Below are positions 1-6,948 of a DNA stretch of 64,000 nucleotides, one piece after another (positions within the stretch are counted from its first letter, which is position 1; every line of letters begins with the position of its first letter). Both the position numbers and the translations under genes were made by a program. Origin of the DNA: Flavobacterium bernardetii (lineage in GTDB: Bacteria > Bacteroidota > Bacteroidia > Flavobacteriales > Flavobacteriaceae); contig NZ_JAANOQ010000001.1 in the NCBI RefSeq assembly GCF_011305415.1, positions 645,631 through 709,630 of the forward strand, given 5' to 3'. The notes beneath the pieces were generated by a model, which was given only the letters and a program-made list of their open reading frames with translations, made no database searches and was not told the origin of the DNA.

Positions 1-344
1 AAGATATTCTCAGGTATTTCAGGCATAGCCATACGAACCGCACTTTTGTTAAAACGCGTATGATTTTCATCTGGACGAAATAACCAAACGTCATCATTAG
101 CATCTTTATACGCTTTCATACCTTCAAAAATAGCTTGTCCGTAATGGAAAACTTTTGCAGATGGATCAATTGTAAATGGTTCGTAAGCCTTAATTACAGG
201 TTGTTCCCAAACTCCATTTCTGAAATCACAAATTAACATGTGATCCGTAAATGTGTTACCGAAAGTTAAGTTTTCAAAATCTACTTCATTAATTTTTGAA
301 GTTTCATTTTTAATAATTTTGATATCGTTTGTAATACTATTCAT
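1..344 (-). CDS. ilvE: Branched-chain amino acid aminotransferase, N-terminal part (cut by window edge)
   Basis: The reverse strand reads from an ATG at 344 to the window edge. The peptide begins MNSITNDIKIIKNET and contains FHYGQAIFEGMKAY, the family's characteristic N-terminal segment of fold-type IV PLP transaminases. These enzymes exchange amino groups between leucine, isoleucine or valine and 2-oxoglutarate in the cytoplasm. Only about 114 residues are visible, so the PLP lysine lies outside. The gene is divergent from the lipoprotein gene at 494; the shared gap of about 150 bases is A+T rich. Confidence 0.9.
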   Translation of the reverse strand, partial: MNSITNDIKIIKNETSKINEVDFENLTFGNTFTDHMLICDFRNGVWEQPVIKAYEPFTIDPSAKVFHYGQAIFEGMKAYKDANDDVWLFRPDENHTRFNKSAVRMAMPEIPENI

Positions 345-493
345 TATTTATAGGTGTGTGTTGTGTTTTTGAAAATTTTTACAAATTTATTAAATAAATT
401 ATTCTTGAAGATTCATTTTTTGAATAATTATTAACAAAGTTTACCTTAAATAATTAAATTTGTTTTTTGAAACACTATAAAAATAAAAAAAAA

Positions 494-988
494 ATGAAAA
501 AAATAGTTCTAATTGCTGCATTATCAGTTGCTTTGGTTTCTTGTAGTAAAAAGGAAGAAACTGTAGTAAAATCAGAATCAAAAATGACTTATGCTTCTTT
601 TGGAGATAAAATTACAGAGGAGAATTCTATCACAAAAGACGAAATGTTAGCCAAATATAAATCGTTAAAATCGGGTGATACTTTAAATGTAAAAGTTGCG
701 ACTAAAATTAATGAAATTTGTCAAAACAAAGGTTGTTGGATGACTTTAGATTTAGGAAAAGAAGAAAAAGCATTTGTAAAATTTAAAGGTTATAGTTTTT
801 TCGTACCGATGAATGCTCAAAAAAGAGCATCTGTTGTAGAAGGAAAAGCGTTTGTTGAAGAAACTTCTGTAGCAGAATTAAAACATTACGCTGAAGATGA
901 AGGCAAATCTGCTGAAGAAATTGCTAAAATTACTGAACCAAAAACAGAATATAAATTTTTAGCGCATGGCGTTTTAATTGCGAAATAA
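494..988 (+). CDS. DUF4920-type lipoprotein
   Basis: A 164-residue exported protein. I chose the ATG at 494 over an in-frame one at 467 because it gives a clean lipoprotein signal (MKKIVLIAALSVALVSC) with Cys17 as lipidation site. The body carries a NEICQNKGCWM motif with two cysteines and a C-terminal FLAHGVLIAK, which I recognise as the DUF4920 family of small Bacteroidetes lipoproteins. Function is unknown; the paired cysteines suggest metal or redox chemistry (inference). The stop codon overlaps the next start as TAATG, so the two genes are translationally coupled. Confidence 0.75.
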   Translation: MKKIVLIAALSVALVSCSKKEETVVKSESKMTYASFGDKITEENSITKDEMLAKYKSLKSGDTLNVKVATKINEICQNKGCWMTLDLGKEEKAFVKFKGYSFFVPMNAQKRASVVEGKAFVEETSVAELKHYAEDEGKSAEEIAKITEPKTEYKFLAHGVLIAK

Positions 989-1419
989 TGAAGTATTTAG
1001 TATTTGTTATTTCGGTTTTATTTTTGAGTTGTAACTCGAATAAATCAGAAGAGAAAAAAGAGAATTGCGAAAAACCTAAAGAAGAGTTTCAAATGTATGA
1101 AGCTTCTGAAATGGCGATACTAATGGAACAAATGTATGTTCATAATGTGCAACTTCGCGATAAAATTAGTAAAAATGATTCGTTAGGTGAATTACCAGAA
1201 TATTTTTCAAACATCTCTAAAGCAACCATGACAAAAGGTAAAGAAAGAGATGCGTTTTTTAACGAAAAAGCAGCTGTTTTTATCAAAGCGCAATCTGAAA
1301 TTTATACTTCAAAAAACACCAAAGAAAGCTTCAATGCAATGGTAAATGCTTGTATAAGTTGTCACGAAGTAAAATGTGGCGGACCAATTGAAAGAATTAA
1401 AACATTATATATTAAATAA
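988..1419 (+). CDS. Small lipoprotein with one haem-binding-like CxxCH motif
   Basis: A 143-residue protein with a lipoprotein signal ending at Cys15 (VLFLSCNS). Near the C-terminus Cys122, Cys125 and His126 form CISCH, the covalent haem c attachment motif, followed by another cysteine in EVKCGG. The helical middle resembles small cytochrome c-like proteins. It overlaps the DUF4920 gene by one base (TAATG), so both are probably made together and work in the same envelope location. Whether haem is attached cannot be read from sequence. A hairpin terminator follows at 1442. Confidence 0.6.
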   Translation: MKYLVFVISVLFLSCNSNKSEEKKENCEKPKEEFQMYEASEMAILMEQMYVHNVQLRDKISKNDSLGELPEYFSNISKATMTKGKERDAFFNEKAAVFIKAQSEIYTSKNTKESFNAMVNACISCHEVKCGGPIERIKTLYIK

Positions 1420-1441
1420 GATTTATTTCGAAAATAGATTT

Positions 1442-1470
1442 AAAACCAGAATTCATCTTCTGGTTTTTTT
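1442..1470 (+). terminator. Rho-independent terminator after the lipoprotein pair
   Basis: A ten-base stem AAAACCAGAA / TTCTGGTTTT with a six-base loop is followed by a T run. It ends the 494-1419 transcription unit. Confidence 0.8.
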
Positions 1471-1480
1471 ATTTTTTTTA

Positions 1481-1522
1481 TTCCCTTCTTTTGGAGGGGT
1501 GGCCGAAGGTCGGGGTGGTTCA
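1481..1522. repeat. G-rich intergenic element of dispersed-repeat type
   Basis: An island of high G content (GGAGGGGTGGCCGAAGGTCG and following bases) sits in an otherwise A+T-rich gap and holds a small CCGA/TCGG hairpin. From memory, similar elements recur in intergenic regions of Flavobacterium genomes. I see only one copy here, so its repeat status is inference. Confidence 0.4.
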
Positions 1523-1604
1523 CAAAAGTTATAAATTACTTAAAATTTGAGATTTTAAAACCAAGAGTACAACTTTTTCGTAATTTTATAGAAACAAAGA
1601 AATC

Positions 1605-2147
1605 ATGAAGAAGAACGTATTTATTATTTTATTAGCTTTTAGTTTTGTTTCTTGCAACAGTCAAACTAAGGATGCAAAAATTAAAAAAGCAGTTATTGAT
1701 AAAATTGACAAAGAAATCACTAAAAAATCAGAAACTAAAAATGACACTATGGATTTTAAAATCGTAAAAACAGATGCGGAATGGAAAGCGCAACTTACAC
1801 CAGAAGAATATACTGTTTTAAGAGAAAAAGGAACGGAAAGACCTTACACTGGTGAATACGACAAGCATTTTGAAAAAGGAATGTATGTATGTGCCGCTTG
1901 TGAAAATCCATTATTTACTTCAGATACCAAATTCGATTCGCATTGTGGTTGGCCATCTTTTGATGAAGCGATAAAAGGCTCAACGGTTTATCATAAAGAC
2001 ACTTCTTTTGGTATGATTCGTACTGAAGTCATGTGTGCGAAATGTGGCGGACATTTAGGTCATGTTTTTGATGATGGTCCGAAAGAAACAACCGGTCAAC
2101 GTTATTGTACGAATTCAGTTTCTATTAAGTTTTTACCAGCAAAATAG
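1605..2147 (+). CDS. msrB: Peptide-methionine (R)-S-oxide reductase, lipoprotein form
   Basis: MsrB reduces the R epimer of methionine sulfoxide in damaged proteins. Residues 1-17 form a lipoprotein signal (FSFVSCNS, Cys17), so this copy acts in the envelope rather than the cytoplasm. The MsrB domain covers about residues 50-178. Structural zinc cysteines are Cys96/Cys99 (CAAC) and Cys144/Cys147 (CAKCGGHLGHVFDDGP), and the catalytic cysteine is Cys168 in RYCTNS. A charged linker (residues 20-48) separates anchor and enzyme. No MsrA is adjacent. Length and motifs are complete. Confidence 0.93.
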   Translation: MKKNVFIILLAFSFVSCNSQTKDAKIKKAVIDKIDKEITKKSETKNDTMDFKIVKTDAEWKAQLTPEEYTVLREKGTERPYTGEYDKHFEKGMYVCAACENPLFTSDTKFDSHCGWPSFDEAIKGSTVYHKDTSFGMIRTEVMCAKCGGHLGHVFDDGPKETTGQRYCTNSVSIKFLPAK

Positions 2148-2180
2148 TTTATAAATTCAATTACTTGAAATGAATTATTT

Positions 2181-2235
2181 CGTCAGTTCGAGTGTTTTTT
2201 ATGTATTGAAGCGAAATAAAAAATGTATCGAGAAC
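2181..2235. repeat. Dispersed hairpin repeat, family B, copy 1
   Basis: The element runs from CGTCAGTTCGAGTG to TGTATCGAGAAC. An internal TTTTTTAT pairs with ATAAAAAA, extended by G-U pairs. Near-identical copies occur at 45324-45380 and, more diverged, at 18021-18080, always between genes. Confidence 0.7.
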
Positions 2236-2312
2236 CTTTTTTAAACTAAATTTTCTAATTCTAATATATAATTTTATCTTCGCAACTGCGTTATTATATA
2301 ATAACTGAAAAA

Positions 2313-3329
2313 ATGCTAAGAAAACTATTACCACTACTTTTTGTTTTTGTTTCGCCTATTTATGCGCAAGTAGGAGGGCAATCGGTATATCAGTTTTTAA
2401 ATTTAGTGCAATCACCTAGGCAAGCAGCTATGGGTGGAAAAACGGTTACAATTGTCGATTATGATGTCAATCAGGCGTTTTTTAATCCGGCAACCATCAA
2501 TGCAAAAATGCATAATCAGTTATCAAGTAGTTATAGTAATTATTTCGGTGAAGTAACTTATGGAACTGCAGCTTATGCCTATACTTGGGACCGACATATA
2601 CAAACATTTCACGTAGGAGCCAATTATGTGAACTACGGAAATTTTGACGGTTATGATGAATTCGGTAATCAAGAAGCAAGTTTTACTGGTTCGGAAGGTG
2701 CTTTGTCTTTTGGATACTCCTATAATATTCCATGGACCAATTTTTATGCTGGAGCCAATGCAAAATTTATTACTTCTGCTTTAGAGTCGTATAGCTCTTT
2801 TGGAGTGGCAACTGATATTGGTTTTTTATATATTGATGATAAAAACGATATCAATTATGGTGTATCATTCCGAAATATTGGTTATCAAATTAAACCCTAC
2901 GAAACGACTAGAGAAAAATTACCTTTTGAAATTACAGCTGGTATTTCTCAATTAGTTGAAAATGTTCCTATACGTTGGCATTTAACTTTCGAGAATTTGC
3001 AACAATGGAAAGTAGCTTTCGCGAATCCAAACCGAGCACAAGGAAGTTTAGATGGTACAAGCGAAGAAGAAAAAGTCACTTTTTTTAATAATGCTTTACG
3101 TCACGTAATAATAGGAGCAGAGTTGTTTCCAGAAAAAGCGTTTAACATTCGATTAGGGTATAATTTCCGTCGTGGGCAAGAATTAAATATTATTGATCAA
3201 AGAAATTTCTCAGGAATTTCAGCAGGTTTCAGTTTACGATTTAATAAAGTCCGATTCGATTTTTCACATTCTCGTTACACAATTGCGGCGAATTCTAGTA
3301 TTTTTGGTTTAATGATTAACTTAGATTAA
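2313..3329 (+). CDS. porQ: Type IX secretion system protein PorQ
   Basis: A 338-residue outer-membrane beta-barrel with a signal peptide (cleavage near IYAQ-VGGQ). The start of the mature protein, including YQFLNLVQSPRQAAMGGK, is typical of PorQ in the PorV/FadL-like family. PorQ works with PorU, PorV and PorZ in attaching T9SS cargo at the cell surface (established for Porphyromonas). Linkage to cmk immediately downstream supports the call. The window also holds a T9SS cargo gene (6949-9375). The next gene is separated only by a tandem repeat array. Confidence 0.88.
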   Translation: MLRKLLPLLFVFVSPIYAQVGGQSVYQFLNLVQSPRQAAMGGKTVTIVDYDVNQAFFNPATINAKMHNQLSSSYSNYFGEVTYGTAAYAYTWDRHIQTFHVGANYVNYGNFDGYDEFGNQEASFTGSEGALSFGYSYNIPWTNFYAGANAKFITSALESYSSFGVATDIGFLYIDDKNDINYGVSFRNIGYQIKPYETTREKLPFEITAGISQLVENVPIRWHLTFENLQQWKVAFANPNRAQGSLDGTSEEEKVTFFNNALRHVIIGAELFPEKAFNIRLGYNFRRGQELNIIDQRNFSGISAGFSLRFNKVRFDFSHSRYTIAANSSIFGLMINLD

Positions 3330-3330
3330 G

Positions 3331-3428
3331 AAGTAAAAAGAGCCAAGTAAAAAGAGCCAAGTAAAAAGAGCCAAGTAAAAAGAGCCAAGTAAAAAGAGCC
3401 AAGTAAAAAGTAAAAAGTGAAAAGTAAA
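3331..3428. repeat. Tandem array of 7/14-bp units between porQ and cmk
   Basis: Five perfect 14-bp units (AAGTAAAAAGAGCC) span 3331-3400, followed by four 7-bp AAGTAAA-type units to 3428. All 14 heptads stay in one register. The array begins one base after the porQ stop codon and ends about 50 bases before the cmk start. Confidence 0.95.
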
Positions 3429-3479
3429 ACAAAAAAATAACTTAACGACTTAGTGTCTTCGTGGCAAATAATACATATC

Positions 3480-4175
3480 ATGAAAAAAATTACCATTGCA
3501 ATAGACGGATTTTCGTCAACAGGAAAAAGTACATTAGCCAAGCAAATTGCTAAACAATTAGGTTATATTTATGTTGATACTGGTGCGATGTATCGTGCGG
3601 TTACGTATTTTGCGATGCGAAATAATTTTGTTTCTGAAACTCATTTAGATGCTGATGGATTAATTAAAAATTTATCAAACATTTCGTTACAATTTCATTT
3701 TAATGAAGAAGTTGGTTTTGCAGAAATGTATTTAAATGAAGAAAATATTGAAATTGCCATTCGTACTATTGAAGTTTCACGTTTAGTAAGTAAAATTGCA
3801 GAAATATCTGAAGTTCGTGCTAAATTAGTAGAGCAGCAACAAAAAATGGGACAAAACAAAGCCATCGTTATGGATGGTCGAGATATTGGAACGGTTGTTT
3901 TTCCTGATGCCGATTTAAAACTATTTATGACGGCAAGCCCAGAAACAAAAGCGCAACGCCGTTATGATGAATTAATTGAAAAAGGCCAACAAGTCACTTT
4001 TGAAGAAGTACTACAAAATGTTCAAGAACGCGATTATATTGACACACACAGAGAAGATTCTCCATTAGTAAAAGCTGAAGACGCTATTGAAATTGACAAT
4101 TCTCACTTATCCAAAAAAGAACAATTTGAATTGGTGATGGAGTTGGTGAATGAAGAGCTGGGAGCTGGGAGTTAG
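3480..4175 (+). CDS. cmk: Cytidylate kinase
   Basis: (d)CMP kinase phosphorylates CMP and dCMP with ATP for nucleotide synthesis. The ATG at 3480 starts MKKITIAIDGFSSTGKST, with the P-loop GFSSTGKS at residues 10-17; an upstream in-frame ATG at 3453 would add nine residues not expected in the family. YVDTGAMYRAVT and MDGRDIGTVVFPDA are the CMP-binding and catalytic motifs. The 231-residue length is normal. The last seven codons, including the stop, are made of three GAGCTGG-type heptads, so the ELGAGS tail comes from a repeat. Confidence 0.95.
   Translation: MKKITIAIDGFSSTGKSTLAKQIAKQLGYIYVDTGAMYRAVTYFAMRNNFVSETHLDADGLIKNLSNISLQFHFNEEVGFAEMYLNEENIEIAIRTIEVSRLVSKIAEISEVRAKLVEQQQKMGQNKAIVMDGRDIGTVVFPDADLKLFMTASPETKAQRRYDELIEKGQQVTFEEVLQNVQERDYIDTHREDSPLVKAEDAIEIDNSHLSKKEQFELVMELVNEELGAGS
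4155..4175. repeat. Three heptad repeats forming the 3' end of cmk
   Basis: GAGCTGG, GAGCTGG and GAGTTAG lie in tandem inside the reading frame and supply the cmk stop codon. They resemble the reverse complement of the CTTCCAA family seen elsewhere in the window. Confidence 0.75.
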
Positions 4176-4210
4176 GAGTGTTTTTAATGTGAGTTTTGAG
4201 TAAAGACTTT

Positions 4211-4235
4211 GTCAAGCTGAACTTGTTTCAGCTTC
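4211..4235. repeat. Dispersed hairpin repeat, family A, copy 1
   Basis: GTC is followed by an 8-bp stem AAGCTGAA / TTCAGCTT around the loop CTTGT. Other copies keep the loop but change the stem on both sides. Confidence 0.75.
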
Positions 4236-4257
4236 TTTTTTAATTCTAATTTTCATT

Positions 4258-4671
4258 ATGTCAGTTTTAGTTTTAACATTTACTTGTTGGTTTTTTGTTT
4301 TTATCCCTGGATTGATTCATGTGAAACTTATTAGATATTTGAGAATATCAAAATATTATAATAGATCTGTTATTTTTGCCATAGTTTTAATAGTTATTTC
4401 CATTTTGATGTGGAAAGATTTTGAAATCCAAAAATTCAAACATATGAGATTTATTGGATTTGTACCACTTGTGTTTTTGTTATTATTTAAAAGTTTAAAT
4501 AATATTTGGAATTTATATTTAAAAAGAGATTTGTATTTTTATCAAAAATACAGCAAAGATTTTGAGTCAATAAATTCAACTTGGAAAGAATTTTTTATAC
4601 AGTTTTTTATTGTTTTTTTTCCTTTAGTTATATGTGTCTTTATTGGAGAATTGACAAAACAATATTTTTAA
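4258..4671 (+). CDS. Uncharacterised membrane protein
   Basis: A 137-residue protein I do not recognise. Hydrophobic stretches near residues 3-20, 38-52, 66-82 and 112-130 predict about four membrane segments, with basic residues between them (KLIRYLRISKYYNR, KRDLYFYQKYSK). It is isolated: a hairpin repeat lies upstream and a 20-unit heptad array begins ten bases after its stop. No partner gene suggests a role. Codon use matches the neighbours. Confidence 0.55.
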   Translation: MSVLVLTFTCWFFVFIPGLIHVKLIRYLRISKYYNRSVIFAIVLIVISILMWKDFEIQKFKHMRFIGFVPLVFLLLFKSLNNIWNLYLKRDLYFYQKYSKDFESINSTWKEFFIQFFIVFFPLVICVFIGELTKQYF

Positions 4672-4680
4672 TTAATAATT

Positions 4681-4820
4681 CTTCCATCTTCCAACTTCCA
4701 ACTTCCATCTTCCATCTTCCATCTTCCATCTTCCATCTTCAAACTTCCATCTTCCAACTTCCAACTTCCAACTTCCATCTTCCATCTTCCAACTTCCAAC
4801 TTCCAACTTCCAACTTCCAA
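4681..4820. repeat. Tandem array of 20 heptads (CTTCCAW) upstream of rpsA
   Basis: Twenty consecutive 7-bp units, all CTTCCAT or CTTCCAA except one CTTCAAA, run without a phase break. The array ends 20 bases before the probable -33 element of the rpsA promoter. Open frames crossing it on both strands encode only repeat peptides and are not genes. Confidence 0.97.
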
Positions 4821-4839
4821 CACTTTTTCCCGCAAAACA

Positions 4840-4869
4840 TTTGTATTTACCAAAAAAGTAGTATCTTTG
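4840..4869 (+). promoter_or_regulatory. Probable rpsA promoter, Bacteroidetes type
   Basis: TTTG at 4840-4843 is followed after 18 bases by TATCTTTG at 4862-4869, matching the Flavobacterium consensus TTG...TAnnTTTG. Transcription would start near 4875, leaving an untranslated leader of about 115 bases before rpsA. Confidence 0.75.
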
Positions 4870-4990
4870 CACACCTTTTGGCGGAGTAGAGTTTTCAATT
4901 GGTAATCAAATATTTAAGTAAAAACACTGTTGTTGTTTTAATCTGCATGAAATAAACTCGAACAAACACAACATACAAAATAATAAAAGC

Positions 4991-6775
4991 ATGTCTAATA
5001 TTAATCAAGAACAAGAGTCGTTTTTAGCAGAATTCAACTGGCATAACTATGCTGAAGGAATTGATCCTATTGACGCAGACAATCTTCAAGAATTTGAAGA
5101 TTTAGTAACAAAAACTTTCATTTCAACTTCTGATGAAGAAGTAGTAGAAGGAGTAGTTGTAAGAATCACTGACAGAGATGTTATTGTTGATATCAACGCT
5201 AAATCTGAAGGAGTTATTTCTTTAAATGAATTCCGTTACAATCCATCTTTAAAAGTGGGTGACAAAGTAGAAGTATTAATTGATATCCGTGAGGATAAAA
5301 CAGGTCAATTAGTATTATCTCACAAAAAAGCAAGAACAATCAAAGCATGGGATAGAGTTATTTCTGCTAACGAAACTGGAGAAATTGTTAACGGTTTTGT
5401 TAAATGTAGAACTAAAGGTGGAATGATTGTTGACGTATTTGGTATTGAAGCTTTCTTACCAGGTTCTCAAATTGATGTGAAACCAATCCGTGATTACGAT
5501 CAATACGTAAACAAAACTATGGAATTTAAAGTTGTGAAAATTAATCACGAATTTAAAAACGTAGTAGTTTCTCATAAAGCGCTTATCGAAGCTGATATCG
5601 AAGTTCAGAAAAAAGAAATCATCGGTCAATTAGAAAAAGGACAAGTATTAGAAGGTGTTGTTAAAAACATTACTTCTTACGGAGTGTTCATTGACTTAGG
5701 TGGTGTAGATGGATTAATCCATATTACAGACTTATCTTGGTCTCGTATCAATCACCCAAGTGAAGTTTTAGAATTAGACCAAAAATTAAATGTTGTAATC
5801 TTAGATTTCGATGACGAGAAAACAAGAATTCAATTAGGTTTAAAACAATTAAACGCTCACCCATGGGATGCATTATCTGCTGAATTAAACGTAGGAGATA
5901 AAGTAAAAGGTAAAGTAGTTGTTTTAGCTGATTATGGTGCTTTCATTGAAGTAGCTGAAGGAGTTGAAGGATTAATTCACGTTTCTGAAATGTCTTGGTC
6001 TACGCATTTACGTTCTGCTCAAGATTTCGTTAAAGTTGGTGATACTGTAGATGCAGTTATCTTAACTTTAGATAGAGATGATAGAAAAATGTCATTAGGT
6101 ATCAAACAATTAACTACTGATCCTTGGAATGGAATTACTGAGAAATATCCAGTTGGTTCTCGTCATACAGGTATCGTTAGAAACTTTACTAACTTCGGAA
6201 TTTTCGTAGAATTAGAAGAAGGAATTGACGGTTTAGTTTACATTTCTGATTTATCTTGGACTAAAAAAATCAAACATCCATCAGAATTTGTTAACGTTGG
6301 TGACAAATTAGATGTTGTAGTTTTAGAATTAGATGTTGAAGCTCGTAAATTATCTTTAGGTCATAAACAAACTTTAGACAATCCTTGGGACAAACATGAA
6401 GCTGCTTATGCAGTAGGTACAGTTCACACTGGTACTGTTTCTGAAATTGTTGACAAAGGTGCTACTGTAGAATTTTCTGAAGACGTTCAAGGATTCGTTC
6501 CAACTCGTCATTTAGAAAAAGAAGATGGTAAAAAATTGAAAAAAGGAGATGCTATTGAATTTAAAGTTATTGAATTTAACAAAGAATTCAAAAGAATCGT
6601 TGCTTCACATACTGCTACTTTCAGAGAAGAAGAAGAGAAAAACTTCAAATCGGCTTCTAACGAATCTAGTAACAATACTGTAGCTTCATCTTCTAACAAT
6701 GCTGAAAAATCTACTTTAGGTGATCTTGATGCATTAATGGAATTAAAAGCAAGAATGGAAAAAGGAGGAAACTAA
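4991..6775 (+). CDS. rpsA: 30S ribosomal protein S1
   Basis: S1 binds mRNA on the small ribosomal subunit and supports initiation. The 594-residue product carries six S1/OB repeats, roughly at 53-120, 135-200, 218-288, 303-373, 390-460 and 475-540, shown by recurring motifs such as GVFIDLGGVDGLIHITDLSW, GAFIEVAEGVEGLIHVSEMS and GIFVELEEGIDGLVYISDLS. The low-complexity C-terminal tail is rich in Ser and Asn and ends ARMEKGGN. It has its own promoter and terminator, so it is monocistronic. Codon use is strongly biased, as expected for high expression. Confidence 0.97.
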   Translation: MSNINQEQESFLAEFNWHNYAEGIDPIDADNLQEFEDLVTKTFISTSDEEVVEGVVVRITDRDVIVDINAKSEGVISLNEFRYNPSLKVGDKVEVLIDIREDKTGQLVLSHKKARTIKAWDRVISANETGEIVNGFVKCRTKGGMIVDVFGIEAFLPGSQIDVKPIRDYDQYVNKTMEFKVVKINHEFKNVVVSHKALIEADIEVQKKEIIGQLEKGQVLEGVVKNITSYGVFIDLGGVDGLIHITDLSWSRINHPSEVLELDQKLNVVILDFDDEKTRIQLGLKQLNAHPWDALSAELNVGDKVKGKVVVLADYGAFIEVAEGVEGLIHVSEMSWSTHLRSAQDFVKVGDTVDAVILTLDRDDRKMSLGIKQLTTDPWNGITEKYPVGSRHTGIVRNFTNFGIFVELEEGIDGLVYISDLSWTKKIKHPSEFVNVGDKLDVVVLELDVEARKLSLGHKQTLDNPWDKHEAAYAVGTVHTGTVSEIVDKGATVEFSEDVQGFVPTRHLEKEDGKKLKKGDAIEFKVIEFNKEFKRIVASHTATFREEEEKNFKSASNESSNNTVASSSNNAEKSTLGDLDALMELKARMEKGGN

Positions 6776-6798
6776 TTTTTTTTTCATTAATATAGAAT

Positions 6799-6822
6799 GT
6801 CACACTGAGCTTGTCGAAGTGT
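6799..6822. repeat. Dispersed hairpin element related to family A
   Basis: GTCACACTGAGCTTGTCGAAGTGT has the same layout as family A: GTC, then a stem (ACACT/AGTGT) and a central CTTGT. It lies immediately 5' of the rpsA terminator. Confidence 0.5.
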
Positions 6823-6824
6823 TA

Positions 6825-6856
6825 AATCCCAATCAGAAATGATTGGGATTTTTTTT
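6825..6856 (+). terminator. Rho-independent terminator of rpsA
   Basis: AATCCCAATCA / TGATTGGGATT forms an 11-bp stem with loop GAAA followed by eight T. The terminator at 9397-9428 is nearly the same sequence. Confidence 0.88.
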
Positions 6857-6948
6857 GTTTAAATTTATTAATCAAAAAATAATAGTAAAAAATTACAAAT
6901 TTGACGCAACCTTTTTGATATCTTAGCATCTTACAATAAACTAATACT

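Noticed and set aside
3331..3428. CRISPR array
   Set aside because: Repeats are contiguous with no spacers, and no cas gene is in the window. The same holds for all other arrays.
3326..3541. Minus-strand frame across the porQ-cmk gap
   Set aside because: It covers the 14-bp repeat array and the cmk start and has a repetitive hydrophobic translation.
4581..4898. Open frames on both strands across the CTTCCAW array
   Set aside because: They translate only into repeat peptides (for example WKLEVGSWKMED) because 7-bp units in triplets give a 7-residue period. No start signal or conserved sequence.
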